This document shows positions 39,793 to 48,155 of a stretch of 64,000 bases of DNA, one piece after another (within the stretch, counting starts at the first letter, position 1; each line of letters begins with the position of its first letter). Position numbers and translations under genes: made by a program. Under the pieces are notes generated by a model, which saw nothing but the letters and a program-made list of their open reading frames with translations, ran no database searches and was not told the origin of the DNA. Source of the DNA: JAWKHR01 sp041394725 (GTDB lineage Bacteria; Acidobacteriota; Vicinamibacteria; Vicinamibacterales; SCN-69-37); contig JAWKHR010000010.1 of NCBI GenBank assembly GCA_041394725.1, positions 62,001 to 126,000 on the forward strand, written 5' to 3'.

Positions 39793-40941
39793 TCAGCGCA
39801 GCTGCATCAGCCAGCGATAGGCCTGCACCTGGTCGCGCTCGAAGCCGTCGACGCAGCCCCACAGATACAGGCGGAACGTGCGGTACTCCTCGCCGCCCCA
39901 GCGCCGGATGATCGTCTCGCGGTGGGCGTCGAGGTTGCGCGCCCAGTGCAGCGCGGTGAGGCGGTAGTGCTCGCGGTCGTTGTGCACACGCAGCACCTCG
40001 AACGGCGAGTCGGCGACGGCCTCGAGGTACTGGTGCAGGCACAGCGTGGTGCCGTTGCCGGGGAACAGGTGGCGGAGCAGGAACGCCGTGTAGTCGTGGC
40101 TCACGCGCGTGGCACTGGCGTCGAGGTAGACGCGTCCCCCGGGCTTGAGCAGGCGGCGGTACTGCCGCAGCGTTCCAGGGTAGTCGGGGAGATGTTCGGT
40201 GACGCCGAGGTTGACGATGCCGTCGTAGGGCTCCGCCGGCGCGTGCTCCATGAGGTGTTCGCGCACCACGCGGCACGGCAGGTCCTGCGACGCGAGCAGG
40301 TCGTTGATGAACTGCTCGGACGCCCTGGCCAGCGTGAGCGAGGTCACGTGCAACCCGTGGCGCCCTCCATGCTCGGTGAAGGCGCCCCACCCGCCCCCGA
40401 CGTCGAGCACGCGGGATCCCGGCGGGAGGTCGAGCGCCGCCACGGCGGCGTCGAGCTTGCGCGTCTGCGCGTCCTCGAGCGACTCGTCCGGCGACGCGAA
40501 CAGCGCCTGCGAGTAGCACCGGTGCCGGCGATCCAGGAACGTCAGGTAGAAGTCGGCTTCCCGCTCGTAGTGGTCCGCGATCCACTTCCGGTCGCTGCTC
40601 ACCTGGCCGAAGATCCGCGGGCGGAGGTACCGCCAGACATTGGTGATGGGGTGCCAGTCACCCAGGACGTCGCGCAGTTCCAGCAGGCGCTGGAGGTTGC
40701 CTTCCACGTCGAGGTCGCCGACGCGGTACGCCTCGGCGATGCGCGTGGCGTCCATGGTGACCAGCGCGGTCAGGCCGCGGCGCGAGTTCACGACGATCGT
40801 GGCGGCGACGTCGGCGTTGCCGAGCGCCCGCATCTCGCCGCCGGCAAACCGGAGCCCGACGCCGGCGACGCCGGCCGAGAGACGCGACGCCAGCGAGGAT
40901 TCGACCCGGCGGGCCAGCCACTGGCTGACTCGGTCGTTCAT
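39793..40941 (-). CDS. cfa: Cyclopropane-fatty-acyl-phospholipid synthase family methyltransferase
   Basis: 382 residues. SAM-binding motif VLDVGGGWGAFTEHGG (about residue 170) preceded by YEREADFYLTFLDRRHRCYS, and the family C-terminal block FRLYLWGCVDGFERDQVQAY. The bicarbonate/active-site region HLFPGNGTTLCLHQYLEAV replaces the canonical FPGG, so a CFA-like methylation of unsaturated lipids is likely but not certain. ATG overlaps the lipase stop (ATGA), so it is translated in one operon with the NTE-like lipase and the cupin. Confidence 0.85.
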   Translation of the reverse strand: MNDRVSQWLARRVESSLASRLSAGVAGVGLRFAGGEMRALGNADVAATIVVNSRRGLTALVTMDATRIAEAYRVGDLDVEGNLQRLLELRDVLGDWHPITNVWRYLRPRIFGQVSSDRKWIADHYEREADFYLTFLDRRHRCYSQALFASPDESLEDAQTRKLDAAVAALDLPPGSRVLDVGGGWGAFTEHGGRHGLHVTSLTLARASEQFINDLLASQDLPCRVVREHLMEHAPAEPYDGIVNLGVTEHLPDYPGTLRQYRRLLKPGGRVYLDASATRVSHDYTAFLLRHLFPGNGTTLCLHQYLEAVADSPFEVLRVHNDREHYRLTALHWARNLDAHRETIIRRWGGEEYRTFRLYLWGCVDGFERDQVQAYRWLMQLR

Positions 40942-43094
40942 CCTGCCCGTCCTTGCCGAATGCCGGCGAAGCGACCGGCCTGTTCCCAGGAGGCGACCTG
41001 CGCCACCGCGTAGGTGTACCCGACCTGGACGATGGTCGCAATGGACGCGAATTCCATGAGCCCGAACTGGTCGACCGGCGGGGCGAACAGCAGGTCGGCG
41101 GCCTGCGCCTCCCTGTTTTCCCGATCGACGGCCGCCAGCATGGAACTGCGCGACAGCACGGACATGATGCTCGGGTACCGGACGGGCGTGCGGGTCAGCT
41201 TGGACCGCAGCACCTCGCGCAGCGACGGGATCCGCTCGTAGACGAAGTCCTTGTCCTGCGCCACCGAGACGCGCGACGCCATCAGGGTGCCGCAGCCGTA
41301 CTCGCGGGCCACATCCACCGGCAGCGTGTTGAACAGGGATCCGTCGCAGAGCAGGTGGTCGCCGACCAGGGTCGGCACGATGACCGCCGGCATGGACGAG
41401 CTGGCCGTGACGGCGTCGAGCAGCGACCCGGATCGATGGACGAACATCGAGGCATCGGTGAGGTCGGACGACACGCAGAAGAACGGCAGCCAGAGATCCT
41501 CGATGGCGGTCTCGGTGCCGTACATCATCAGGCCGCACTTTCGCGCCTTCGTGCCGCGCAGCAGCGACAGGAGCGGCAGCGTGTACTCGGCGTGCGGGCG
41601 GATCGTGTTCCACACCTCGTCCGCCGTGGTCTCGATCCGTGCGACCGACCAGCCCATGGCGTGCTGCGCCGCCATGGCCGCGCCCATGCTGGTGCCGCCG
41701 ACCAGGTCGATGGGGATGCCGGCCTCCTGCAGGGCGCGGAGCACGCCGATGTGCGCGAATCCCCGCGCCCCGCCCGCGCCGAGCGCGAGCCCGACGGCGC
41801 GTCCCGACAGGAACCGCGCGACGCGGGCGACGTCGTCCGGTCGCGAGAGTCGCACGTGGTGATGCCGCTGCACCGCGCGGGCGGCGAGCCAGGGGCCGGT
41901 GCCCCGCGGCAGCGCCTCGTCCTCGTGCAGGAGGACCAGGACGCGCTGGGCCGCGCCGTGTTCGCCCTCCTCGCGCGCGACCAGTGCCTCGATCGCGGTC
42001 GGCGCCGGCGATCCGGCGGCCCGGCCGACGAACACGACGCCGTCGGCGCGGCTGATGGCGCGGGCCACCCAGCCCTCGTGCCGGGCCGAGGTCTCGTAGA
42101 CCACGAAGCGCACGGATCGCTCGAGTTCCTCGAACCAGACCGCCAGGCGCGGCGCGTCCGGCCCCGCCTCGACGGAGTCGGCCAGACCCGGCCGGCCCAG
42201 CCGGCGGTCGAACTCGTCCGCATCGAGATGCACCGTCTGGCCGGCCTGCTGCAGGGCCGCCGTCAGCTGCCGGCAGAAGGCCGCGATCGGGACCGCGTCG
42301 TCGAGTGGCACGACGGCGATGTTGGTGAGTGGCGCGCGGACGGCCTGCCCCTGGTTGGCGCGTCGCACCCGGTCGATCTGCACCTTGATCACGTGGCGAA
42401 GCGACTCGGGCCGGTCGGCGATCAGCCGTTCGACGGTCGGCCGCGCCAGCGCGATCAGCACGCTGTCGCGCGACGCCAGCACGGTGCTGCTGCGCGGCTC
42501 GCCGCTGAAGAACGCCATCTCGCCAATCGTCTCTCCGACGGCGATGCTGCCCACCACGCGCGTGCGGCCGTCAGGCTGCTCGCTGACGGCCTGCAGACGG
42601 CCCGCGAGCAGGACGAACACCCGATCGCCCGGCTCGTCCTGGCGCATCAGCACGCCACCGCGCTCGAGCTCGATCCATTCCGACTCGTTCTCGATCCGGG
42701 CCAGCGCGGCCTCGTCCAGGCTGCCGAACACCGCCAGGGCCTTCGCCATCAGCTCGCGCCGGTAGAGCACCCCGAGAATGCGCCGGGACACGTCGTGGAT
42801 CTGCGCCGCGGCCCCCTCGGCCTCGAACGCCGCGACCGGCACGCGCGCGAACCGGACCTCCGTCCTGGCGCGCACCGTCTGCGGAAACACGCCCGCACCG
42901 GGTGCCGCCGCGATCACGTCGCGCGCCAGGGCGTGCCCCGTGTCGGACGACTCGACGATGCCGTGGATGACGAGCAGGACGTGGCCGGCGGGTTCCCCGG
43001 CCTCGCAGAGCGGCGTCCCGGCCGATGCGGTGTGCATGGTGACGTACGGCGCCAGACGCCGCGCGACCACGTCGGGGGCCTGGCCGCTGGTCAC
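40938..43094 (-). CDS. NTE-type patatin lipase with cyclic-nucleotide-binding domains
   Basis: 718 residues, starting at a GTG that overlaps the cupin stop. Two cNMP-binding-like domains in the first 300 residues; the second is clear (GGVLMRQDEPGDRVFVLLAG, GEMAFFSGEPRSSTVLA). A flavodoxin-like intermediate region (TNIAVVPLDDAVPIAAF) follows, then the patatin domain: oxyanion loop GAGGARGFAHIGVL (about 436), nucleophile elbow GGTSMGAAM (about 468) and catalytic Asp in CDGSLFNTLPVD (about 585). This is the layout of neuropathy target esterase, a phospholipid deacylase. Nucleotide regulation is inferred from the domains. Confidence 0.9.
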   Translation of the reverse strand: MTSGQAPDVVARRLAPYVTMHTASAGTPLCEAGEPAGHVLLVIHGIVESSDTGHALARDVIAAAPGAGVFPQTVRARTEVRFARVPVAAFEAEGAAAQIHDVSRRILGVLYRRELMAKALAVFGSLDEAALARIENESEWIELERGGVLMRQDEPGDRVFVLLAGRLQAVSEQPDGRTRVVGSIAVGETIGEMAFFSGEPRSSTVLASRDSVLIALARPTVERLIADRPESLRHVIKVQIDRVRRANQGQAVRAPLTNIAVVPLDDAVPIAAFCRQLTAALQQAGQTVHLDADEFDRRLGRPGLADSVEAGPDAPRLAVWFEELERSVRFVVYETSARHEGWVARAISRADGVVFVGRAAGSPAPTAIEALVAREEGEHGAAQRVLVLLHEDEALPRGTGPWLAARAVQRHHHVRLSRPDDVARVARFLSGRAVGLALGAGGARGFAHIGVLRALQEAGIPIDLVGGTSMGAAMAAQHAMGWSVARIETTADEVWNTIRPHAEYTLPLLSLLRGTKARKCGLMMYGTETAIEDLWLPFFCVSSDLTDASMFVHRSGSLLDAVTASSSMPAVIVPTLVGDHLLCDGSLFNTLPVDVAREYGCGTLMASRVSVAQDKDFVYERIPSLREVLRSKLTRTPVRYPSIMSVLSRSSMLAAVDRENREAQAADLLFAPPVDQFGLMEFASIATIVQVGYTYAVAQVASWEQAGRFAGIRQGRAG

Positions 43095-44137
43095 TTGTTC
43101 AGGTGCACGCTGAAGGCCGAGCGCTTCTCGGTCGGTTCCTTCTCCAGGCCGAGCTGCTGCAGCAACGGGTTGGGGCGACCGAGAAACGCCAGCGGCGTCA
43201 GGACCGGGCTGTTCGAGAACGTGCGGGACACGTTGGCCCACCACATGCTGACCGCGATCGACTCGGTCAGGTTCTGGACGCCGTGCCACACCCACGGCGG
43301 ATTCCACAGCACGTCTCCCGGGTCGAGCACGGTCTCGTAGCGATCGACGTACCGGTAGAGCGGTGCCTCGGCGTAGTTGGGGTTGCGGAAGTCCACCCGC
43401 GACTGCCAGTTCAACCCCTTGGACAGGCTCGGGTACATGAACGGCGTGAACTTCGGCGCCACGAGCACCCAGCGCTTGCGTCCCAGGACCTGCAAGTACA
43501 GGTTCATGACCGGCGCGCAATGGAACGACGTGGAGGTGAGCGGTCCGCCGACGTACATCTTCGCCAGGATGTTGCGCTGCCACGGCAGCCGCATCGACAT
43601 CCGGCCGTAGGCCCGCACGCTGTTCCAGTCGATGTCGTCCCGCATGTCGGCGTGGCCGTCCAGCAGCTCCATGAAGGATCCGTACCAGCCGCTGCCCTCC
43701 CGGGCGGCGGCGAGCAGCTCCTTCATCTTCATCCCGCGTTCGGGGGCATCGACGACGTCCGAACCCGGCGTGGCCTGGACCTTCCAGTTCAGTCCCTCGA
43801 GGACGTCGATGTCCTCCTGCCCGCAGCGCTCCAGCAGGTACTCGAACGTCCACTTCTTCACGGCCGGCCACTCCCGGCCGATGCCTTCCAGCACCACCGG
43901 CCTGCCGGGGAGGAAGTACTCCCGCTGGAACTGCTCAGGCGTGAGGTCCCGCCGGCGCTCCACCTGGAGCTCGCGTCCGGGCGGCCGGCCCTTCATCTTC
44001 TCGAGCATCCTGGAATGCCAGGAGTCGCGACTGCCGTTGCGGGCCAGGCCGAGTTTCCTGTGCAGGAACCAGTCCGTGGCGAAGGTGGTGTTGAAGGAAT
44101 ACCGGTTCATCCGGTCGACCCCAGCACGCATGTCCAT
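43091..44137 (-). CDS. Cupin_8/JmjC-like protein with altered iron-binding triad
   Basis: 348 residues related to FIH-type Fe(II)/2-oxoglutarate hydroxylases (PVVLEGIGREWPAVKKW; VDFRNPNYAEAPLYRYVDRY; LDPGDVLWNPPWVWHGV). The usual His-x-Asp...His triad is His-Cys-Ala...His: STSFHCAPVMNLYLQVLGRK at about residue 212 has Ala where the acidic ligand belongs, while the distal His is kept. In other 2-oxoglutarate enzymes an Asp-to-Ala change frees a site for halide; it could equally mean loss of activity. First gene of the three-gene lipid operon. A Met 27 bp further in is an alternative start. Confidence 0.8.
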   Translation of the reverse strand: MDMRAGVDRMNRYSFNTTFATDWFLHRKLGLARNGSRDSWHSRMLEKMKGRPPGRELQVERRRDLTPEQFQREYFLPGRPVVLEGIGREWPAVKKWTFEYLLERCGQEDIDVLEGLNWKVQATPGSDVVDAPERGMKMKELLAAAREGSGWYGSFMELLDGHADMRDDIDWNSVRAYGRMSMRLPWQRNILAKMYVGGPLTSTSFHCAPVMNLYLQVLGRKRWVLVAPKFTPFMYPSLSKGLNWQSRVDFRNPNYAEAPLYRYVDRYETVLDPGDVLWNPPWVWHGVQNLTESIAVSMWWANVSRTFSNSPVLTPLAFLGRPNPLLQQLGLEKEPTEKRSAFSVHLNK

Positions 44138-44327
44138 GACGGACGACTCCAGGCGAAGGCGAGTACTGATCGGCCGTCGCCCGTACGGGCGCCTGCCCGG
44201 CTCTGCACACCGCGGCTGTGTCGGCAGCTGTCGGGGTCGCGGCGCAGGGGCCGCGGGACGGTGACGGCATGGGCGATCGAGTGCCGGCTACTATACTCCG
44301 TCTGTCGTCGCGTGCGCTGCTGGTCCG
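44138..44327. other. Gene-free upstream region with a TATACT element
   Basis: Between the cupin start and the hydrolase relic. The plus strand has TATACT at 44292-44297 in the CTATACTCCG context that also occurs at 61577; it may start the transcript of the CHAT-like gene. Nothing else recognised. Confidence 0.4.
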
Positions 44328-44415
44328 GTGCACGGCGTGCAGCTCGCCCGCGTCCTCGAACTCGACTTCGACGTCGTCGTACCCGGCCGCGGACCGGTCG
44401 TGACGCGCGCACGAA
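44328..44415 (+). pseudogene. Relic of an MBL-fold metallo-hydrolase C-terminus
   Basis: About 28 residues (LARVLELDFDVVVPGRGPVV and following TRAR) match the C-terminal part of metallo-beta-lactamase-fold hydrolases, where the motif is normally DxVxPGHGP; here the metal-ligand His is Arg. No upstream part of the fold is present in any frame, so this is a gene fragment and not a functional protein. Confidence 0.55.
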
Positions 44416-44547
44416 CCCGGCCACCCGGCCGTTCGCCGGCTGCCCGACGGATCCCGCGGGGTTCCGGAACAGGTGGCGGGCCCGGTCGGCGCCTTCCGCT
44501 TGTGCAATCAGGCCACCCCGCGCGGCGGCCCGCATTCCGGAGGGCAC

Positions 44548-46761
44548 ATGACCCGTCTCGACACGCCACGGATCAGGCCGTCGGCCGTCGTCCTGCTGAT
44601 CGGCATCGTCTCGGTCGCCGCCTGGACGTGTGGCGTGGCCGAGGACGACGACTGGCTGGCGTGCGAACGACTCGAGTTTCCCTGCACCGTTGCCGAGGTT
44701 CCCCCGGCGGTGCTGCGGGACAGCCTGGCGCTCGGCGAACGGGCCGCCGACCAGTTACGGACCGGGTCGCTCGCGTCCGCCGCCGCCTGGCTGCGCGCCC
44801 AGGCAGGCGTGGTCGAGGTTCTGCAGTCCAGGACGACCGTGGCGTTTCGACTCGAAGGCGGACGCCGCATCTGGCTGCCGGCGGATCTCTACGGGCGCGC
44901 CACGGCGGTTGGTCGCGCCGAGCCGGGGCGGCAGCCGTCGACGAACGACGCGGCTCCCGCCTGGCGCATGGCGCTCGACGCCGCCCGGCGCTGGCTGCCG
45001 GCTCCGGTGACGCTGCACGCACAGGACGGTGAGGGACCCGCGCGTCGGGGTGGCGTGGTGGGCGTCGATGGCGATGGCGACGGCAAGCTCACACAGCGCG
45101 ATCCGCGCGAGGCACTGATCCTGGTGCCGTATCCATCTACCTACCTTGGCGAGGCGGATGAACTGCGAGCGCTGCTCGAGACCACGCCCGGCTACGACTT
45201 CGTGGACAGCGTGCGCGTCCTGGCCGGGCCGGACGCCAGCGAAGCCGCCTTCAAGACGTGGAACGACTACGACCTGGTGCACCTGGCGACGCCGACCATC
45301 ACGGCGTGCTGGTCCGCGGACGAGGCCTGGCTCCCGCCGACAGCGGCGCCGGAATCCGCCACCGCTGAGACCTGCACCCTGTTTCTCCTGACCGGCACGG
45401 TCGTCAACCCTGCCCTGGTGGGCGACGTGGAGCCGGCGGAGGCCGGCGGGTCGCCGAACAGCGCGGCGCCGACGTCCTACTACCAGAGCGGCGCCAACGA
45501 CCGCGGCCTCGAAATCTTCGCGGTCAACGACGCCGCGGGCACGCTCGAATGGCGCCTCTTCGCGGGGCAGCGGTTCTTCAGGGATGCCTATCCGTCCGGC
45601 GTCCGGCGAGCGGTGGTCTTCCTCAACGTCTCGAACGAACTGGGCCTGACGGGCATCGGCACGGTGCTGGCGGGCGCCCCCGCGCGATCGACGGTCGTCA
45701 TGTGGAAGTCGAAGCGCAGCGTCGAGGAGGCCGGCAACGTCGCCCGGAGACTCTACGAAATGGCCGCCGACGGGTGGGCTCCGTCCGACATCATTCAGTC
45801 CTTCCTGAAGAGTGTGCCGTGTTCCGGCCCCGACGGACCGCTGTGCTCGGTGTCAGCCAAGGTGGACGTCGACCTCAGGATTCGCGAAATCGTGTGGCTT
45901 CGGCGCGAGACCGAGGTCGATCCGCCGCTCGTCGAGGACGGCCAGAGCCTGGAGTCCCTGATGGACGAGCCCCTCGCCGTCGAGCCGGCCATCGATGTCG
46001 TCGTCGATGTGCACGGCATCGCGCCGGCCGATCAGAGCATCCCGGTCCGCCTCGACCTGGACGGCCGGACGATTCTGGAACGCCGGCTGACCGAGGCCAA
46101 GGCGGTCCCCGGCGACGATCTGACGCTGCGGCTCGCCCTTGACGACGTGCCGATCGACCCGCGGGTCCAGGACGGCCAGGTGCACGAACTCGAGGCGGTC
46201 GTCAGCCTGCCACGTGGCGGCGAGAGCCGCTACTCGGCTCGCCTGAAGACGATCGACCGGACCTGCTACTGGGAGGCGGACGTAGTGGGCCCCCTGCTGA
46301 ACGGCAGCTACAAGGGGGCCGGCGTCCGGTTGTTCCGGAGCAACCGGATCAGCGTGCTCCAGCTCGACAGCGGATCGATGACGGGCGACGGACCCGACTC
46401 GGACGTCCTTACCGGCGTGACGCTGCCCCTGGGCGTACCACCGGCCACGGGGACGTTCGCCGCGGGCGAGTCCACCCCCATCGGGCTGTTCACGGCCAAC
46501 GGCATTCCCGCCAGTTATGGCGAGCAGGGCGTCGTCGATCTCGAGACGCTCCGCGTGGATTCGAGCGGGCAGACCGCGGAGGTGGCGGGAAGGTTCCAGG
46601 GACGGTTCAAGGGCGCGTACGTGAACGGGAAGGGCGTGACCAGCCCGATTCTGATTTCCGGGCGCTTCGTGGGACGGATGTCCGGCCCGAACGGCTGCGG
46701 ATCTGCGACGTTCCGCTGGTTCGACACGATTCCGCGAGGGGGCCGCGGGGGCGGGCACTGA
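44548..46761 (+). CDS. Secreted protein with divergent CHAT-like region and one EF-hand loop
   Basis: 737 residues, ATG preceded by GGAGGG. Residues 11-30 form a signal segment (SAVVLLIGIVSVAAWTCG). A canonical calcium loop DGDGDGKLTQRD lies near residue 175. Then DYDLVHLATPT (about 241) and, 100 residues later, GTVLAGAPARSTVVMWKS followed by ARRLYEMAADGWAPSDIIQSF resemble the His-box and Cys-box surroundings of CHAT caspase-like peptidases, but the His-Gly and Cys dyad are not clearly kept. The C-terminal 250 residues are beta-rich with no known motif. I cannot assign a function; the CHAT link is tentative. Confidence 0.6.
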   Translation: MTRLDTPRIRPSAVVLLIGIVSVAAWTCGVAEDDDWLACERLEFPCTVAEVPPAVLRDSLALGERAADQLRTGSLASAAAWLRAQAGVVEVLQSRTTVAFRLEGGRRIWLPADLYGRATAVGRAEPGRQPSTNDAAPAWRMALDAARRWLPAPVTLHAQDGEGPARRGGVVGVDGDGDGKLTQRDPREALILVPYPSTYLGEADELRALLETTPGYDFVDSVRVLAGPDASEAAFKTWNDYDLVHLATPTITACWSADEAWLPPTAAPESATAETCTLFLLTGTVVNPALVGDVEPAEAGGSPNSAAPTSYYQSGANDRGLEIFAVNDAAGTLEWRLFAGQRFFRDAYPSGVRRAVVFLNVSNELGLTGIGTVLAGAPARSTVVMWKSKRSVEEAGNVARRLYEMAADGWAPSDIIQSFLKSVPCSGPDGPLCSVSAKVDVDLRIREIVWLRRETEVDPPLVEDGQSLESLMDEPLAVEPAIDVVVDVHGIAPADQSIPVRLDLDGRTILERRLTEAKAVPGDDLTLRLALDDVPIDPRVQDGQVHELEAVVSLPRGGESRYSARLKTIDRTCYWEADVVGPLLNGSYKGAGVRLFRSNRISVLQLDSGSMTGDGPDSDVLTGVTLPLGVPPATGTFAAGESTPIGLFTANGIPASYGEQGVVDLETLRVDSSGQTAEVAGRFQGRFKGAYVNGKGVTSPILISGRFVGRMSGPNGCGSATFRWFDTIPRGGRGGGH

Positions 46762-46795
46762 GGACGCTCCGGCGCCGTCCTCGTCCGGCGCGTCG

Positions 46796-48070
46796 TCAGC
46801 GTCCCAGCGCGACCGCCAGCGCAATCAGGTGCTTGATGCCGGGCACGATGCTGCTGGCGTCCGCGTTCTCCTCGAGCCGGTGCGCGAACCGCTCGGTGAC
46901 CGCGCCGATCGCGACCGCGTGAATCCCGAGCGCGACGGCGGTGTTCGCGTCGGTCGAGCCGACGTCCATCGGGACGATGGCCGGCGTGCCGGGCTTGCGG
47001 AAGTGATTCGCGGTGGCGACCGCGGTCTGCACCAGCGCGCTCTGGAGCCGTTCCTCCTTCGGGCGCGCCTTCGCGTACTCGAAGAAGACGTTCTTCTCCA
47101 TGCGGAACCCGACCTTCTCGCGGTCGGCGACGCGCCGGGCCGCCAGCTCGACGGCCGCCTCGAGGCGCGACTGCGTCGGCGTGTCGAGCGAGCGCAGATC
47201 GACCGTGAACCAGGCCTCGCGCGGGACGGCGTTGAAGACCGTGCCGCCGCCCAGCATGCCGACGTTGATCACCGGCAGCTTGAACGTGCCGAGGCCGGCG
47301 GCGACCGGCGGCAGCGGGATCTCCTGGACCGCGGCGATGCCCTGCGACACCGCCCGCGCCGGGCTCGGCTCGCCGCGGCTCTCCATCGTGTGCGCGCCCG
47401 GTGACGTGTAGAAGAACTTGTAGTTCGTGATCCGCAGCGCGCCGTACCAGACCGCGTCCGAGCCGACGTCCACGGCGATGAACATGTCCGGCGTGTAGCC
47501 GCTCTGCGCGAGCCAGTGCGCCGCGCCGACGAGCCCGAGTTCCTCCTGCACCGACGCGAGGAAGATCAGATCCCCTTTGGTCGTGACGCCGCCTCGATCG
47601 AGCGCGCGGAACAGCTCGAGCGTCGCCATCAGGTTGCTGGTGTCGTCGCCGACGCCCGGGGCGCGCAGCACGTCGCCCTCCCGCTTGACGGTCACGTCCG
47701 TGCCCTCGGGAAACACCGTGTCCATGTGCGCGGCAAACACGATCGTCGGCCCGCCGCCCGTGCCCTTGCGCACGCCGCTCACGTTGCCGAGGTCGTCCAC
47801 CCGGATGTCGGCGAGCCTCAGCTTCTCCATCTCGGCCCGGATGTACGCGCCGCGCGCCTGTTCCTGCTTCGAGGGCGCCGGGATCTCGACCAGTTTGATC
47901 CACTCGTCCACGATGGCCGCGGCTCGGGCGTCGACGGAGTCGAGCGCGGCCTTGACGTCGGGACGCGTGAGGAGCGAGGGCTGGAAGAGGTTCTGCGCGC
48001 CCACCGGGGCGGCGCCGCCGGTGAGCAGAAGGACCAGCAGGGAGAGGGTCAGGAGCCGGGCGAGTCGCAT
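46796..48070 (-). CDS. M20-family metallopeptidase (peptidase T/ArgE-like), secreted
   Basis: 424 residues from the ATG at 48068-48070. Signal peptide ARLLTLSLLVLLLTGGAAPVGAQ. Metal-site motifs: VFAAHMDTVFPEG (His, Asp), APGVGDDTSNLMA (bridging Asp), SVQEELGLVGA (catalytic Glu-Glu), VDVG, and the C-terminal GAVTERFAHRLEEN with the last His. The dimerisation lid lies between about 210 and 320. It would trim short peptides or acyl-amino acids outside the cytoplasm. TATGCT close to the start suggests a short or absent 5' leader. Confidence 0.9.
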   Translation of the reverse strand: MRLARLLTLSLLVLLLTGGAAPVGAQNLFQPSLLTRPDVKAALDSVDARAAAIVDEWIKLVEIPAPSKQEQARGAYIRAEMEKLRLADIRVDDLGNVSGVRKGTGGGPTIVFAAHMDTVFPEGTDVTVKREGDVLRAPGVGDDTSNLMATLELFRALDRGGVTTKGDLIFLASVQEELGLVGAAHWLAQSGYTPDMFIAVDVGSDAVWYGALRITNYKFFYTSPGAHTMESRGEPSPARAVSQGIAAVQEIPLPPVAAGLGTFKLPVINVGMLGGGTVFNAVPREAWFTVDLRSLDTPTQSRLEAAVELAARRVADREKVGFRMEKNVFFEYAKARPKEERLQSALVQTAVATANHFRKPGTPAIVPMDVGSTDANTAVALGIHAVAIGAVTERFAHRLEENADASSIVPGIKHLIALAVALGR

Positions 48071-48155
48071 CGGCAGAGCATAGTCCGTCCGGCCCGGGAC
48101 GCGCACCGGGGCGGACATCGACGTCCGGGGACCCGCGTCGCCGTGTGCACCGCGC

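Noticed and set aside
40953..43340. A 795-codon plus-strand frame opposite the NTE lipase
   Set aside because: Composition is that of antisense GC-rich sequence; no motif, no start context.
44328..45032. A 234-codon plus-strand protein starting at the MBL relic
   Set aside because: After about 28 codons the frame turns into Arg-rich shadow of the CHAT-like gene, which occupies another frame with a good ribosome-binding site.
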